Assembly: GCF_006717045.1 (NCBI RefSeq)
Contig: NZ_VFPH01000003.1
Coordinates: 372,001 to 436,000, forward strand
Length of the DNA stretch: 64,000 bases
Direction: 5' to 3'
Origin: Pseudonocardia cypriaca
GTDB lineage: Bacteria; Actinomycetota; Actinomycetes; Mycobacteriales; Pseudonocardiaceae
Shown: piece by piece, positions 1 through 10,569 of the stretch
Layout of the letters: every line of letters starts with the position of its first letter
How positions within the stretch are numbered: the first letter of the stretch is position 1
The notes under the pieces: model-generated
Seen by the model: only the letters and a program-made list of their open reading frames with translations
Told to the model about the DNA's origin: nothing
Database searches by the model: none
Translations under genes and position numbers: made by a program

Positions 1-646
1 TGAACAGGGCGTTCGCGATGATCGCCGGCATGGCGAGCGGCAGGCTGATCCGCCGCATGACGCCGAGCCGCGAGCACCCGTCGATCGCGGCCGCCTCCTC
101 GAGGCTCACGGGAACGGTGTCGAAGTAGTTGCGCAGCATGTAGATCGACACCGCGACGACCTGCGAGACGTACACGATCAGCAGCCCGACGAGCGTGCCC
201 CGCAGCCCGATCCGGGTGAAGAACACGAAGAGCGGGACGGCGAGCAGGATCGGCGGGAACAGGTACACGGCCAGGAACAGCACGCTGACCTGCCGGCGAC
301 CGAAGAACTGCAGGCGGCTCACGGCGTAGGCCCCGGGCAGCGCGACCAGCAGGGTGAGCGCCACGGTGCCGAAGGCGACGAGCGCGCTGTTGGCCATGAA
401 GTTCAGGAAGCCCTGCCCACCCGCGCTCGGCGGGGCGACCACGCTGCCGAAGCTGTCGAGGTTCACCTCCGACGGCGGCAGCCACAGCGCCCCCGGGTCC
501 TGCAGCACCCGGTCCAGCGGCCGCAGCGACAGCAGGCCCATGTAGTAGAACGGGAAGATCGTGATGATCAGCAGCAGGGCGATCGTCACGATCCGCAGGA
601 CCCCGAAGACGCGGGTCTCGACGGTGTCGCGGTTCATGGTCGCCAT
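1..646 (-). CDS. Carbohydrate ABC transporter permease, MalG type (3' end outside window)
   Basis: Inner-membrane permease of a CUT1-type sugar importer, working as a pair with the next permease. The visible 215 residues carry an N-terminal membrane segment after a short polar stretch, several further hydrophobic segments, and the EAA loop near 90-110 (SLEEAAAIDG), which docks on the ATPase. The ATG at 646 overlaps the stop of the upstream permease (ATGA), so translation is coupled. The C-terminus runs off the left edge. No ATPase gene is visible, so either it lies further left or a shared MsmK-type ATPase is used. The sugar is not shown by the sequence; neighbours suggest a mannoside or glycosyl-glycerate. 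Confidence 0.9.
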   Translation of the reverse strand, partial: MATMNRDTVETRVFGVLRIVTIALLLIITIFPFYYMGLLSLRPLDRVLQDPGALWLPPSEVNLDSFGSVVAPPSAGGQGFLNFMANSALVAFGTVALTLLVALPGAYAVSRLQFFGRRQVSVLFLAVYLFPPILLAVPLFVFFTRIGLRGTLVGLLIVYVSQVVAVSIYMLRNYFDTVPVSLEEAAAIDGCSRLGVMRRISLPLAMPAIIANALF

Positions 647-1638
647 CACGAGCGCTCCTCGCGCGGCGCCAGCCGCCACATGTAGAGGCCGATGAGGGCG
701 GCGAGGATCGCGGCGAGCACGAGCGCCTGCGCCGCCGCCCCGCCGATGTCCCCGCGGGCGGTGAGGGCGTTGAACACCGAGACCGCCACCACCTCGGTGC
801 CGGCGCCGCCGCCGGTGAGCAGGTAGATGTCGTCGAAGCTGTTGAACGTCCAGATGAACCGCAGCACGGCGAGCACGGCGATCGTGGGCAGCAGCTGCGG
901 GAGCACGACGTAGCGGAAGCGCTGGGTGAGGGTCGCGCCGTCGACGGTGGCTGCCTCCTCCAGCGTGCCCGGCACCGCCTGCAACCGCGCCGTCAGGAAC
1001 AGGAACGCGAACGGGAACGACCGCCACGCCTCGAAGGCGATCACCGTGAGCAGCGCCGTCGGCACCCCGATCGTCAGCCCGAAGAGCGAGACGTCACTGC
1101 TGCGCTGCGAGAGGAACGCGATCGGCTCGTCCCAGCCCAGTAGCCGCGTTCCCCAGTGGTTCACGACGCCGAACTGCGGGTTGAGCATCGTGGACCAGGC
1201 GAACGTCGCCGCCACGATCGGCGCCACGTACGGCAGCAGCATCACCGCGCGCACGAGCCCGCGGCCGCGGAAGGGCCGCCGCAGCGCGAGCGCGGCCACG
1301 AGACCGAGCCCGATCGCTCCCGCCGTACCCAGCACGGAGTACGTGAGGGTGGTGGCCAGCGCACTCCAGAACGTGGGCGCGGTGAACACGTTGTCGAAGT
1401 TGTTCAGCGTGAACTGGCCGAACAGGCCGGAGCTGCGCAGGTTCAGCAGGCGCAGCCGCTGGAACGCCAGCAGCACCGTCCAGACGATCGGGACGACCAC
1501 CATCGCGAGGACGATCACCAGCGTCGGGGAGATCAGCGCGATGCCCGCGCGCGCGTCGGCGGCGGCAAGCGTGCGGCGAGCGCTTCGCTCCTTCGGCTGG
1601 GCGGTTCCCGGCGGGCGTACCCCGGTATCGGTGCTCAC
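646..1638 (-). CDS. Carbohydrate ABC transporter permease, MalF type
   Basis: 330-residue membrane permease of a sugar ABC importer. About six hydrophobic segments are visible, starting near residues 31-60, and the EAA loop lies near 226-238 (LEEAATVDGATLTQRF). The usual length of the family is about 300 residues, so the protein is complete, with a polar N-terminal extension. It follows the binding-protein gene by 13 nt and overlaps the MalG-type permease by ATGA, giving the standard order binding protein, MalF, MalG in one operon. Substrate unknown. Confidence 0.92.
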   Translation of the reverse strand: MSTDTGVRPPGTAQPKERSARRTLAAADARAGIALISPTLVIVLAMVVVPIVWTVLLAFQRLRLLNLRSSGLFGQFTLNNFDNVFTAPTFWSALATTLTYSVLGTAGAIGLGLVAALALRRPFRGRGLVRAVMLLPYVAPIVAATFAWSTMLNPQFGVVNHWGTRLLGWDEPIAFLSQRSSDVSLFGLTIGVPTALLTVIAFEAWRSFPFAFLFLTARLQAVPGTLEEAATVDGATLTQRFRYVVLPQLLPTIAVLAVLRFIWTFNSFDDIYLLTGGGAGTEVVAVSVFNALTARGDIGGAAAQALVLAAILAALIGLYMWRLAPREERS

Positions 1639-1651
1639 GGCGCGAGGCCCG

Positions 1652-3046
1652 TCATCGGAGGCCGTCCTGGATCGTGCGCAGGGTGTCGGCCGCCTGCTTC
1701 GCGGCGCCCTGGGCGTCCGTGCCGCCGCTCGTCACCGCGGCCACGGCTGCGGGAACGGGCTGCTCACCGAGCGAGGCACCCATCAGCTCGCCCTGCCCCT
1801 GCGGGTAGGCCCACCGGGAGAACTTGTCGGGACCGGTCTGCAGCGCGGCGAGCACGTCCTGCGGGTAGATCTCGGTCATCGGCGCCTTGCGGTCCACACC
1901 GATCGGGAGCGACTCCCACCTGTCGACGAAGTCGGTGGCGCCGGGCGAGCTACCCGACCGCGCGGGGAACTTGCCCTCCGGCGCGAACGCCAGCCAGTCG
2001 ACGTAGCCGTCGCTCATCATGAACTGGACGAACCGCTGGGAGGGCTCGGCGGTGGCCTCCGACGTGATCGCCCAGGAGATCACCTCGCCGAACTGGGCGG
2101 GCTGGGTACCTGCCGGCCCCTGCAGCGCGGCCACGATCCCCGTGTTCTCGGCCAGGAACCGGGGGTCTGCCGTGCACTCCGGGCAGCTGGGCATGGCGTC
2201 GTCGCGCAGCCCGGCGAGCTCGTCGAGCAGGAACGTCGACCAGACCGCCATCGCGGCCTGGCCTGCGAAGTAGCCGGCCCGCACCGTGTCGACGTCCTGC
2301 GTGCCCGGCACCGAGTAGTCCATGATCAGCTGGCGGTAGAACTCGAACGCCCCGACGCACTGCGGGCTGTCGATCGTGATCTCGCCCGCCTCGTTCACCA
2401 TCTCGCAGCCGTTGGCCAGTGCGATGTGCTCGAACGTCTGCTCCGTGAACGCGTCGCCCGGAGCCGTGGCGCCGACGAAGCCGGCGCGCTCCGGGGTGTC
2501 GAGGGTCCGCGCTGCGTTCAGGATGGCGTCGTAGGTCGTCGGGGCGGGCAGGCCGGCCGCCTGGAACAGGTCCCGCCGGTAGTACAGCAGCTGCGACCAC
2601 GCCTCGCTCGGCACCGACAGCTGCCGGTCACCCTCGCGCGTCAGCGTCAGCGCCGACTGGTTCCACGTGTTCGCGCCGAGGGCGTCGATCACCGCCTGGT
2701 TGGCGTCGCTGTTCGTCAGGTCGTTCGCCGCGAGCGTGTTCACCGCCGACAGCGGGACCGAGCCGACCACGTCGGGCAGGTCACCGGCCGCGGCCGAGGC
2801 CGTGAGGGTCTGGTTGAACTGGTCCTCCTCGACCCCGACCAGCTTGACGCGAATCCCGGTCTGCTGGGTGAACCGGTCGATGATCGCCTGGGTGGCGGCC
2901 ACGCGGTCGGGCAGCGTGTCGGCGGTCCAGACGGTGATCTCGTCGGCAGCACCGCCCCCCTCACCTCCTCCGCCCCCGCAGGCGGAGATCGCCATGGCGG
3001 CGACGAGCCCGACGGCGATCCCGACACGACGGATCACGGTTCTCAT
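1652..3046 (-). CDS. Extracellular sugar-binding lipoprotein of ABC transporter
   Basis: 464-residue solute-binding protein (family 1, MalE-like) that captures the sugar outside the membrane. A signal peptide leads to a lipobox ISAC with the lipidated Cys at residue 23, followed by a glycine linker. I chose the ATG at 3046 because GGGGAGCAGG lies just upstream and the signal peptide begins there; a longer frame continues to 3349 but has no signal sequence. First gene of the permease operon, divergent from the dehydrogenase operon across a 175-nt region. Such proteins recognise oligo- or monosaccharides; the exact ligand cannot be read from sequence. Confidence 0.92.
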   Translation of the reverse strand: MRTVIRRVGIAVGLVAAMAISACGGGGGEGGGAADEITVWTADTLPDRVAATQAIIDRFTQQTGIRVKLVGVEEDQFNQTLTASAAAGDLPDVVGSVPLSAVNTLAANDLTNSDANQAVIDALGANTWNQSALTLTREGDRQLSVPSEAWSQLLYYRRDLFQAAGLPAPTTYDAILNAARTLDTPERAGFVGATAPGDAFTEQTFEHIALANGCEMVNEAGEITIDSPQCVGAFEFYRQLIMDYSVPGTQDVDTVRAGYFAGQAAMAVWSTFLLDELAGLRDDAMPSCPECTADPRFLAENTGIVAALQGPAGTQPAQFGEVISWAITSEATAEPSQRFVQFMMSDGYVDWLAFAPEGKFPARSGSSPGATDFVDRWESLPIGVDRKAPMTEIYPQDVLAALQTGPDKFSRWAYPQGQGELMGASLGEQPVPAAVAAVTSGGTDAQGAAKQAADTLRTIQDGLR

Positions 3047-3145
3047 GTCCTGCTCCCCCATCGGCGCGACGTTGCGCTTCCAGCGCGCCGCCAGTGAACT
3101 CGCTCGACCGCGTGATCCACAACCGCTGGCCGTGTCTTTTTTTGC

Positions 3146-3156
3146 CTGAGACTCAG
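3146..3156. promoter_or_regulatory. Small palindrome in divergent promoter region
   Basis: CTGAG-A-CTCAG is a perfect palindrome in the middle of the region between the binding-protein gene and the dehydrogenase gene. It sits next to an AT-richer stretch (TCTTAATACG), where a promoter could lie. It may be an operator for a sugar-responsive regulator, but no regulator gene is adjacent. Low certainty. Confidence 0.3.
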
Positions 3157-3221
3157 TCTTAATACGCGTGCTGCTAGCGTCATAAACGTCGAGCATGACG
3201 CGTAGAACCGAGGTCACCTGC

Positions 3222-4325
3222 ATGGATGTCGCCGAAGAGGAGCCCGCTGACGGAGACCCGCTCGTGGTGACGCTCACCGGGCCCCAGCGGGTGGAGGTGC
3301 TGCGCGCGCCACGAGCCCCCGTGCCACCCGGCCACGTGCGCATCCGCACCCTCTACTCCGGGATCTCCGCAGGCACCGAGCTCACGCTCTACCGGGGCAC
3401 CAACCCGCACCTGGACCGGCGGTGGGATCCCGCCCGCAGGCTGTTCGTGGACGAGGCCGCCGCGAGCGCCTACCCGAACACGGCGTGGGGCTACAGCGAG
3501 GTCGGCGAGGTGGTCGAGCTGGGGGCAGGCGTCGACGACGCCCTGCTCGGCGTCGCCGTGTGGGGCCTGTGGAGCCACACCGGCGAGGTCGTGCTGCCGG
3601 TCGAGAAGGTCGAGGGCCGCGTGCTCCCCGCAGGGCTCGACCCGCTCGGCGGCACGTTCGCCCGGGTCGGCGCCGTCGCGCTCAACGCGGTGCTCGCCGC
3701 CGACGTGCACATCGGCGAGACCGTCGCCGTGTTCGGCCAGGGCGTGCTGGGCCTGCTCGCCACCCAGCTCACCGTGGCCAGCGGCGCCGAGGTCGTCGCC
3801 GTGGACGGGATCGACGGCCGCCGGAAGCAGGCCGCCGCGTTCGGTGCCGCGCACGTGCTCGACCCGGTGACCGAGGACGTCGGCGGGCGGATCAAGGAGC
3901 TCACCGGCGGCCGGGGCGCGGACGTCTGCATCGAGATCAGCGGCTCCTACCGCGCCCTGCACGAGGCCGTGCGCGGCTGCGCGGCCGGTGGCCGGGTCGT
4001 CGCCGCCGGCTTCTACCAGGGCGACGGGGTCGGGCTGCGCCTCGGCGAGGAGTTCCACCACAACCGCGTGCAGATCGTCTCCTCCCAGATCTCCTCGGCA
4101 CCGGCGGGGATGGCCGAGCGCTGGAGCCCCGAACGGCTGCACCGCACCGTCATCGAGCTGGTCGCCGCGGGCCGCCTCGACGTGCTGCCGCTGGTCAGCC
4201 ACGTCGTGCCGGCCCCGCTCGCCGCCAACGCGTACGCCCTGCTCGACACCGACCCCGCGGCGGCGCTGCAGGTCGTCCTCGACTTCCGCCCCGAACCCGC
4301 AATCGACCTCCGGAGCGCCTCATGA
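3222..4325 (+). CDS. Medium-chain dehydrogenase/reductase (zinc-ADH fold, zinc ligands not conserved)
   Basis: 367-residue MDR-superfamily NAD(P)-dependent oxidoreductase, probably acting on a sugar or polyol in the cytoplasm. The GroES-like N-terminal domain is followed by a Rossmann domain with the motif GQGVLGLLATQL. The usual catalytic zinc Cys (GxCGTD) is replaced by SGISAGTE, the GHE motif is absent, and there is no four-Cys structural zinc lobe, so it may not bind zinc. ATG 3222 has GAGGT seven nt upstream; an in-frame ATG at 3195 is possible. The stop overlaps the start of the isomerase gene (ATGA). Cotranscribed with sugar genes. Confidence 0.82.
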   Translation: MDVAEEEPADGDPLVVTLTGPQRVEVLRAPRAPVPPGHVRIRTLYSGISAGTELTLYRGTNPHLDRRWDPARRLFVDEAAASAYPNTAWGYSEVGEVVELGAGVDDALLGVAVWGLWSHTGEVVLPVEKVEGRVLPAGLDPLGGTFARVGAVALNAVLAADVHIGETVAVFGQGVLGLLATQLTVASGAEVVAVDGIDGRRKQAAAFGAAHVLDPVTEDVGGRIKELTGGRGADVCIEISGSYRALHEAVRGCAAGGRVVAAGFYQGDGVGLRLGEEFHHNRVQIVSSQISSAPAGMAERWSPERLHRTVIELVAAGRLDVLPLVSHVVPAPLAANAYALLDTDPAAALQVVLDFRPEPAIDLRSAS

Positions 4326-5128
4326 GGCTGACCTGCCAGGAGCAGCTGCTGCCCGGCGACACGTTGCAGGAGAAGTGGGACGCCGCCCAGGCGTTCGGCT
4401 ACGACGGCATCGAGCTGCGCGGCCAGGGCGGGCACCGGATCCGCGAGCGACTTCCCGAGCTGCACCGCGCCCGCCGCGACGGCGTCGTGATGCCGACGGT
4501 CTGCGTTGAGATGCTCCACTTCATCGGCGACTTCGACGCCGAGCGCAGGCAGGACGCGCGCGAGAACATGCGCACGATGCTGTCGGTGATCGCCGAGCTC
4601 GGCGGCACCGCGGCGATGACGCCCGCGGCGTACGGGATGTTCTCGCGGCGGCTGCCCCCGTTCGAGCCCCCTCGCGACGAGGCGGGCGACCGGGCCGTGC
4701 TGCTCGACGCCCTCGGCGCCCTCGGCGAGCACGCGCAGCGCGAGGGGGTGCGGATCCTCCTCGAACCGCTCAACCGCTACGAGGACCACATGGTCAACCG
4801 CCTCGAGCAGGCCGTCGAGCTCGCCGAGGCGACGGGTTTCGACAGCGTGGGCGTGGTCGCCGACTCGTACCACATGAACATCGAGGAGGCCGACGTCCAG
4901 GGCGCGCTGGTGGCGGCCGCACACCGCCTGCACCACGTGCAGGTGTCGGACTCCAACCGCCTCGAGCCGGGCGCCGGGCACCTGGACTGGACGGCGTTCC
5001 TCGCCGCGCTCGCGAACGCCGGCTACACCGGCGACCTGGCCGCCGAGTGCCGGCTGTCCGGACCCGCCGAGCAGGCGCTGCCCAAGGCCGCGGCCACCCT
5101 GCGCGCCGCAGGGGCCGGCGGTGCGTGA
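4322..5128 (+). CDS. Sugar phosphate isomerase/epimerase (TIM barrel, xylose isomerase-like)
   Basis: 268-residue member of the AP-endonuclease-2/xylose-isomerase-like TIM-barrel family. Acidic and His residues typical of the metal site are visible (LLEPLNRYEDHMVN, VVADSYHMNIEE, HHVQVSDSNR, LAAECRLSG). Members isomerise or epimerise keto sugars such as hydroxypyruvate, tagatose or inositol derivatives; which reaction applies here is unknown. It overlaps the dehydrogenase upstream (ATGA) and the glycosidase downstream by 8 nt, so the three are translated together. Confidence 0.85.
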   Translation: MRLTCQEQLLPGDTLQEKWDAAQAFGYDGIELRGQGGHRIRERLPELHRARRDGVVMPTVCVEMLHFIGDFDAERRQDARENMRTMLSVIAELGGTAAMTPAAYGMFSRRLPPFEPPRDEAGDRAVLLDALGALGEHAQREGVRILLEPLNRYEDHMVNRLEQAVELAEATGFDSVGVVADSYHMNIEEADVQGALVAAAHRLHHVQVSDSNRLEPGAGHLDWTAFLAALANAGYTGDLAAECRLSGPAEQALPKAAATLRAAGAGGA

Positions 5129-6452
5129 CGGGGACCTGCGCCGCGCGGCGATGGCCGTACTGCGCGGGAACTGGGAGGGCAGGCACACCGTGCCGTCGCG
5201 CCGGCTCTACCCGCACCAGTGGAGCTGGGACTCCGCGTTCATCGCGATCGGCTGGGCGCACGCCTCGCCCGGGCGCGGACGCCGCGAGCTGGAGTCGCTG
5301 CTGGCCGCGCAGTGGGCCGACGGGCGGGTGCCGCAGATCGTGTTCAACCCCGCGGTCGCGCGCGACGCCTACTTCCCCGGCCCCGACTTCTGGCGCTCGC
5401 GCGACGTCCCCGGCGCCCCGGCCGTCGAGACGTCCGGCATCGTGCAGCCGCCGGTGCACGCGGTGGCCGCGCTCAAGGTCCACCGCGCCTCGCCGACCCT
5501 CGGCAGGCGATTCCTGCGGCACGTGTACCCCGGCCTCGTCGCCCAGCACGACTACCTGCTGCGCGAGCGTTCCGACGGCTCGCGCGGTGGGCTCGTGACG
5601 ATCGTCCACCCCTGGGAGTCCGGGCAGGACAACTCGCCGGCCTGGGACGCCGAGCTGGCCCGCGTCACCGCGGGCGTCGAGGTGCTGGCCGGGCACCAGC
5701 GCCGCGACCTCGACCACGTCGACGCCACCGAGCGGCCCACCGCCGCGGACTACGCCCGCTACATCGCGATCGTCGACGCGTACCGCGAACACGGCTACCG
5801 CGACGAGCCGGACGCGCACCTCTTCGTCGCGGTCGACCCGCTGTTCAACGCCCTGCTGGCGTGGTCGGAGGAAGCGCTCGCCGAGATCGCCCGCATCATC
5901 GGCAAGCCGTCGCAGCGGCACCGCGAGCGCGCGGCCGCCATTCGCGACGCCCTCCTCGACCACTGCTACGACCCCGCCGCCGGGCACTTCTTCGCGCTCG
6001 ATCGCCACGGCGTGCGCGTCGAGGAGCACTGCGTCGGTGGCCTGGTGCCGCTGGTGCTCGACCTGCCCGCCGAGGTCGTCGACGCGCTGGTGGCCGGGAT
6101 GACGGGCCCGCGGTTCGCACTGAACGACCGCGTCCCGCTACCCAGCTACGACCTCACCGGTCCCGCGTTCGACACCACCCGCTACTGGCGCGGCCCGGCG
6201 TGGATCAACACCAGCTGGCTCGTCCTGCGCGGCCTGGAGCGCCACAGCCGGCACGCCGAGGCGGCCACACTGCGGACGGCGATGCTGAACGCGGTGCGGC
6301 AGGAGGGCTTCCGCGAGTACTTCGACCCGGGCACCGGCGCCGGGCGGGGGGTCGCGGACTTCAGCTGGTCGGCGGCGCTGACGCTGGACCTGCTCGCGAC
6401 GGCGACCACCCCGGCCCCGGCGCCCCGACCACTGACGGGTACGCCGAGCTGA
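5121..6452 (+). CDS. GH63/MGH1-like glycoside hydrolase
   Basis: 443-residue (alpha/alpha)6-barrel glycosidase, with no signal peptide, so intracellular. The N-terminal segment with QWSWDSAFIAIGWAH carries the Asp expected to be catalytic in mannosylglycerate-hydrolase-like GH63 enzymes, and HPWESGQDNSPAWD and RYWRGPAWINTSWL are further family motifs. Bacterial relatives hydrolyse mannosyl- or glucosylglycerate; substrate here is inferred only. GTG 5121 overlaps the isomerase stop by 8 nt. Last gene of the plus-strand sugar operon; presumably cuts a glycoside brought in by the divergent transporter. Confidence 0.82.
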   Translation: MRDGDLRRAAMAVLRGNWEGRHTVPSRRLYPHQWSWDSAFIAIGWAHASPGRGRRELESLLAAQWADGRVPQIVFNPAVARDAYFPGPDFWRSRDVPGAPAVETSGIVQPPVHAVAALKVHRASPTLGRRFLRHVYPGLVAQHDYLLRERSDGSRGGLVTIVHPWESGQDNSPAWDAELARVTAGVEVLAGHQRRDLDHVDATERPTAADYARYIAIVDAYREHGYRDEPDAHLFVAVDPLFNALLAWSEEALAEIARIIGKPSQRHRERAAAIRDALLDHCYDPAAGHFFALDRHGVRVEEHCVGGLVPLVLDLPAEVVDALVAGMTGPRFALNDRVPLPSYDLTGPAFDTTRYWRGPAWINTSWLVLRGLERHSRHAEAATLRTAMLNAVRQEGFREYFDPGTGAGRGVADFSWSAALTLDLLATATTPAPAPRPLTGTPS

Positions 6453-6491
6453 CGGCGGAATCTTCGGCTGTGAACAACCGTTGAAGCGGTT

Positions 6492-7574
6492 GTGACGCTG
6501 CCGTCCACCACCGCCACCGCCCGCCTCCTCCAGGTCCGCTCCATCTACGCCGAACCCGCGGCACTCGACTCCGAGCGGGGCCGACAGGTGCTCGCGCGCT
6601 TCCCCGACGCCGAGATCGTCGAGGTGCCGTCGCACTGGCAGATCCCCGAGCTCCACGGCAACGCCGGGAACGTCGACCGGTGGGTCCGGGTCAAGACCGA
6701 GACGCTCGTGCTGGGCGTCAAGAAGTCGCTCTCGGCGCGGCCCAACGGGCGGTCCAGCGACTTCATCGCGCCGTCGACGTCCAACGGCTGCGCCATGGCC
6801 TGCGCCTACTGCTACGTGCCGCGCCGCAAGGGCTACGCCAACCCGATCACGGTGTTCACCAACATCGACAAGATCACCAAGTACCTGCGCGGCCACGTGT
6901 CGCGGCAGGGCGTGAAGCCGGAGCCCGACCAGGTGGACCCCCACGCATGGGTCTACGACATCGGGGAGAACAGCGACTGCTCCGTGGACGCCCTGGTCAG
7001 CGACAACGTGGCCGACCTCGTGGCCACCTTCCGCGAGCTGCCCGCGGCCAAGGCGAGCTTCGCCACGAAGTTCGTCAACCGCGACCTGCTCGGCTACGAC
7101 CCGCAGGGCCGCACCCGCATCCGCTTCTCGCTGATGCCGGAGAACGACTCCAAGCTGCTCGACATCCGCACCAGCAGCATCGGCGAGCGCATCGCGGCCA
7201 TCGACGACTTCGTCGAGGCGGGCTACGAGGTGCACCTCAACTTCTCCCCGGTCGTGCTGCGCGACGGCTGGGAGCGGGACTGGGCACAGCTGCTCACCCG
7301 TCTCGACGACGAGCTGGGCGACGCGTTCAAGCAGCAGGCGGCGACCGAGATCATCATGCTGACGCACAACCGCGACCTGCACGAGGTCAACCTCGGGTGG
7401 CACCCCAAGGCCGAGGACGTGCTCTGGCGCCCCGAGCTGCAGCAGGCCAAGCGCTCTCAGAGCGGGATGTGGAACGTGCGCTACCGCAACGACCGCAAGC
7501 GCGAGGGCGTGCAGGTGCTGCAGGACCTCATCGCCACCCACGCGCCGTGGCTGCGGGTGCGGTACGCGTTCTGA
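6492..7574 (+). CDS. Spore photoproduct lyase-like radical SAM protein
   Basis: 360-residue radical SAM enzyme. The cluster motif CAMACAYC (Cx3Cx2C) lies near residues 98-105 and binds the 4Fe-4S cluster that cleaves S-adenosylmethionine. The overall pattern (SNGCAMACAYCYVPRRKGY, then YDIGENSDCSVD, FATKFVN, RIRFSLMP) is that of the actinobacterial proteins annotated as spore photoproduct lyase family. True SPL repairs thymine dimers in endospores, which actinomycetes lack, so the function may be general DNA photoproduct repair or something different. The GTG at 6492 lies in a perfect hairpin (ACAACCG, 6-nt loop, CGGTTGT, 6474-6493) that could mask the start; no good Shine-Dalgarno is visible. 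Confidence 0.82.
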   Translation: MTLPSTTATARLLQVRSIYAEPAALDSERGRQVLARFPDAEIVEVPSHWQIPELHGNAGNVDRWVRVKTETLVLGVKKSLSARPNGRSSDFIAPSTSNGCAMACAYCYVPRRKGYANPITVFTNIDKITKYLRGHVSRQGVKPEPDQVDPHAWVYDIGENSDCSVDALVSDNVADLVATFRELPAAKASFATKFVNRDLLGYDPQGRTRIRFSLMPENDSKLLDIRTSSIGERIAAIDDFVEAGYEVHLNFSPVVLRDGWERDWAQLLTRLDDELGDAFKQQAATEIIMLTHNRDLHEVNLGWHPKAEDVLWRPELQQAKRSQSGMWNVRYRNDRKREGVQVLQDLIATHAPWLRVRYAF

Positions 7575-7641
7575 GCCGCCACGCCCGACGCCGGAGCAGG
7601 CAGGAACGCTGAGACGATCAGCGGGAGCGGCCGGGCCAGAT

Positions 7642-7694
7642 GACTTCGCACAACTCGTCGGGACTTCGCACACGGCCCGCCCTGTGTGAAGTCC
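7642..7694. repeat. Short direct/inverted repeat cluster (GACTTCGCACA)
   Basis: GACTTCGCACA occurs at 7642-7652 and 7662-7672, with an inverted near-copy TGTGTGAAGTC at 7683-7693. The second and third can fold into an imperfect hairpin of about 14 bp around CCCGC. It lies in the 253-nt gap between the radical SAM gene and the ABC-F gene and could terminate the former. The rest of that gap shows nothing else recognisable. Confidence 0.55.
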
Positions 7695-7827
7695 ACACCC
7701 GATGTGCGGAGTGGCGCCGCCCTCCTCGCGCGCCGCAGCACTCGGCCGAGCGATCATGCCCCCGACGTCACGTCGCTCCCACCGCCGCCGAAAGGCGCTC
7801 GCGGCGGGCAGTAGCGTCTCCATCGAC

Positions 7828-9465
<1,638 letters not shown>

Positions 9466-9466
9466 T

Positions 9467-9519
9467 GTCAGCAAGGTGGCTTTGCTGACGTCCGGCGTCA
9501 GTAAAGCCACCTTGCTGTC
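9467..9519. repeat. 53-bp palindromic repeat, copy 1 (probable bidirectional terminator)
   Basis: Two 23-nt arms (9467-9489 and 9497-9519, two mismatches) around a 7-nt loop GTCCGGC. The core is AAGGTGGCTTTGCTGAC and its complement. It lies 2 nt after the ABC-F stop and 13 nt from the stop of the convergent aldo/keto reductase, so it probably terminates both. A second copy with the same 23-7-23 layout is at 16261-16313. Confidence 0.85.
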
Positions 9520-9532
9520 ATTCGGAACGGCC

Positions 9533-10537
9533 TCAGCTGGGACGGCTCGCCGGCGACTGCGTCTTCGCCGGGTCCCGCTCCACCTTGTCGCCCAGCGCCT
9601 CGTCGATCCGCTTCAGGACGTCGGGCTCCAGGCGCACGCCGCTGGCACGGACGTTGTCGGTGACCTGCTCGGGACGGCTAGCGCCGATGATCGCGGCGGC
9701 GACGTTGTCGTTCTGCAGCACCCACGCCACGGCGAGCTGGGCCATGCTGAGGCCGAGGTCGGACGCGATCGGCGCCAGCGCCTGCACGCGGGTGAGGGTG
9801 TCGTCGTCCATCCATCGCTGGATGAACTGGGCGCCGCCCTTCTCGTCGGTGGCCCGCGAGCCGGGCGGGGGCGCGGCGCCGGGCTGGTACTTCCCGGTGA
9901 GCACGCCCTGCGCGATCGGGGAGAAGACGATCTGGCTGATGCCCAGCTCCTCTGAGGCAGGCACGACCTCGCTCTCGATCACCCGCCACAGCATCGAGTA
10001 CTGCGGCTGGTTGGACACGAGCGAGAAGCCGAGCTCCTTCGCGAGGGCCTGGCCGTCGCGCAGCTGCTCCGCGGTCCACTCGCTCACGCCGATGTAGAGC
10101 GCCTTGCCCGAGCGGACGACGTCGGCGAACGCCTGCATCGTCTCCTCGAGCGGCGTCTCGACGTCGTAGCGGTGGGCCTGGTAGAGGTCGACGTAGTCGG
10201 TCTGCAACCGGCGCAGGCTCCCGTCGATCGACTCCTTGATGTGCTTGCGCGAGAGGCCGGAGTCGTTCGGGCCCTTCGGGCCGGTCGGCCAGTAGACCTT
10301 GGTGAGGATCTCCAGCGAGGCGCGCCGCTCGCCCTTCAGCGCCTCGCCGAGCACGGTCTCGGCTGCGCCGTTCGCGTAGGCGTCGGCGGTGTCGAAGGTG
10401 GTGATCCCGGCGTCGAGGGCGGCGCGCACGCACGCGATGGCGGCGTCGTTCTCCACCTGCGAGCCGTGGGTGATCCAGTTGCCGTAGGTGATCTCGGAGA
10501 TCTTCAGGCCGGATCGGCCGAGGTAGCGGTGTTCCAC
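9533..10537 (-). CDS. Aldo/keto reductase (Kv-beta/YghZ-like)
   Basis: 334-residue NADPH-dependent aldo/keto reductase. The N-terminus has the typical YLGRSGLKISEITYGNW; catalytic Asp and Tyr are in FDTADAYANG, the Lys in EILTKVYWP, and the His in YQAHRYD. The C-terminal IIGASRPEQV binds the cofactor. Length is normal. I chose GTG 10537, the start that puts the first strand of the barrel at the N-terminus; a much longer frame upstream is the shadow of the mannosidase. Physiological substrate unknown. Lies downstream of the beta-mannosidase on the same strand with a 32-nt gap and may be cotranscribed with it. Confidence 0.9.
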   Translation of the reverse strand: MEHRYLGRSGLKISEITYGNWITHGSQVENDAAIACVRAALDAGITTFDTADAYANGAAETVLGEALKGERRASLEILTKVYWPTGPKGPNDSGLSRKHIKESIDGSLRRLQTDYVDLYQAHRYDVETPLEETMQAFADVVRSGKALYIGVSEWTAEQLRDGQALAKELGFSLVSNQPQYSMLWRVIESEVVPASEELGISQIVFSPIAQGVLTGKYQPGAAPPPGSRATDEKGGAQFIQRWMDDDTLTRVQALAPIASDLGLSMAQLAVAWVLQNDNVAAAIIGASRPEQVTDNVRASGVRLEPDVLKRIDEALGDKVERDPAKTQSPASRPS

Positions 10538-10569
10538 GCCCGAACAGTAGTCCCGCCGGGCGGCACTTG

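Noticed and set aside
926..3097. 723-residue plus-strand frame opposite the permease and binding-protein genes
   Set aside because: Antisense shadow caused by high GC; Arg/Gly/His-rich with no domain pattern, while the opposite strand has clear transporter genes.
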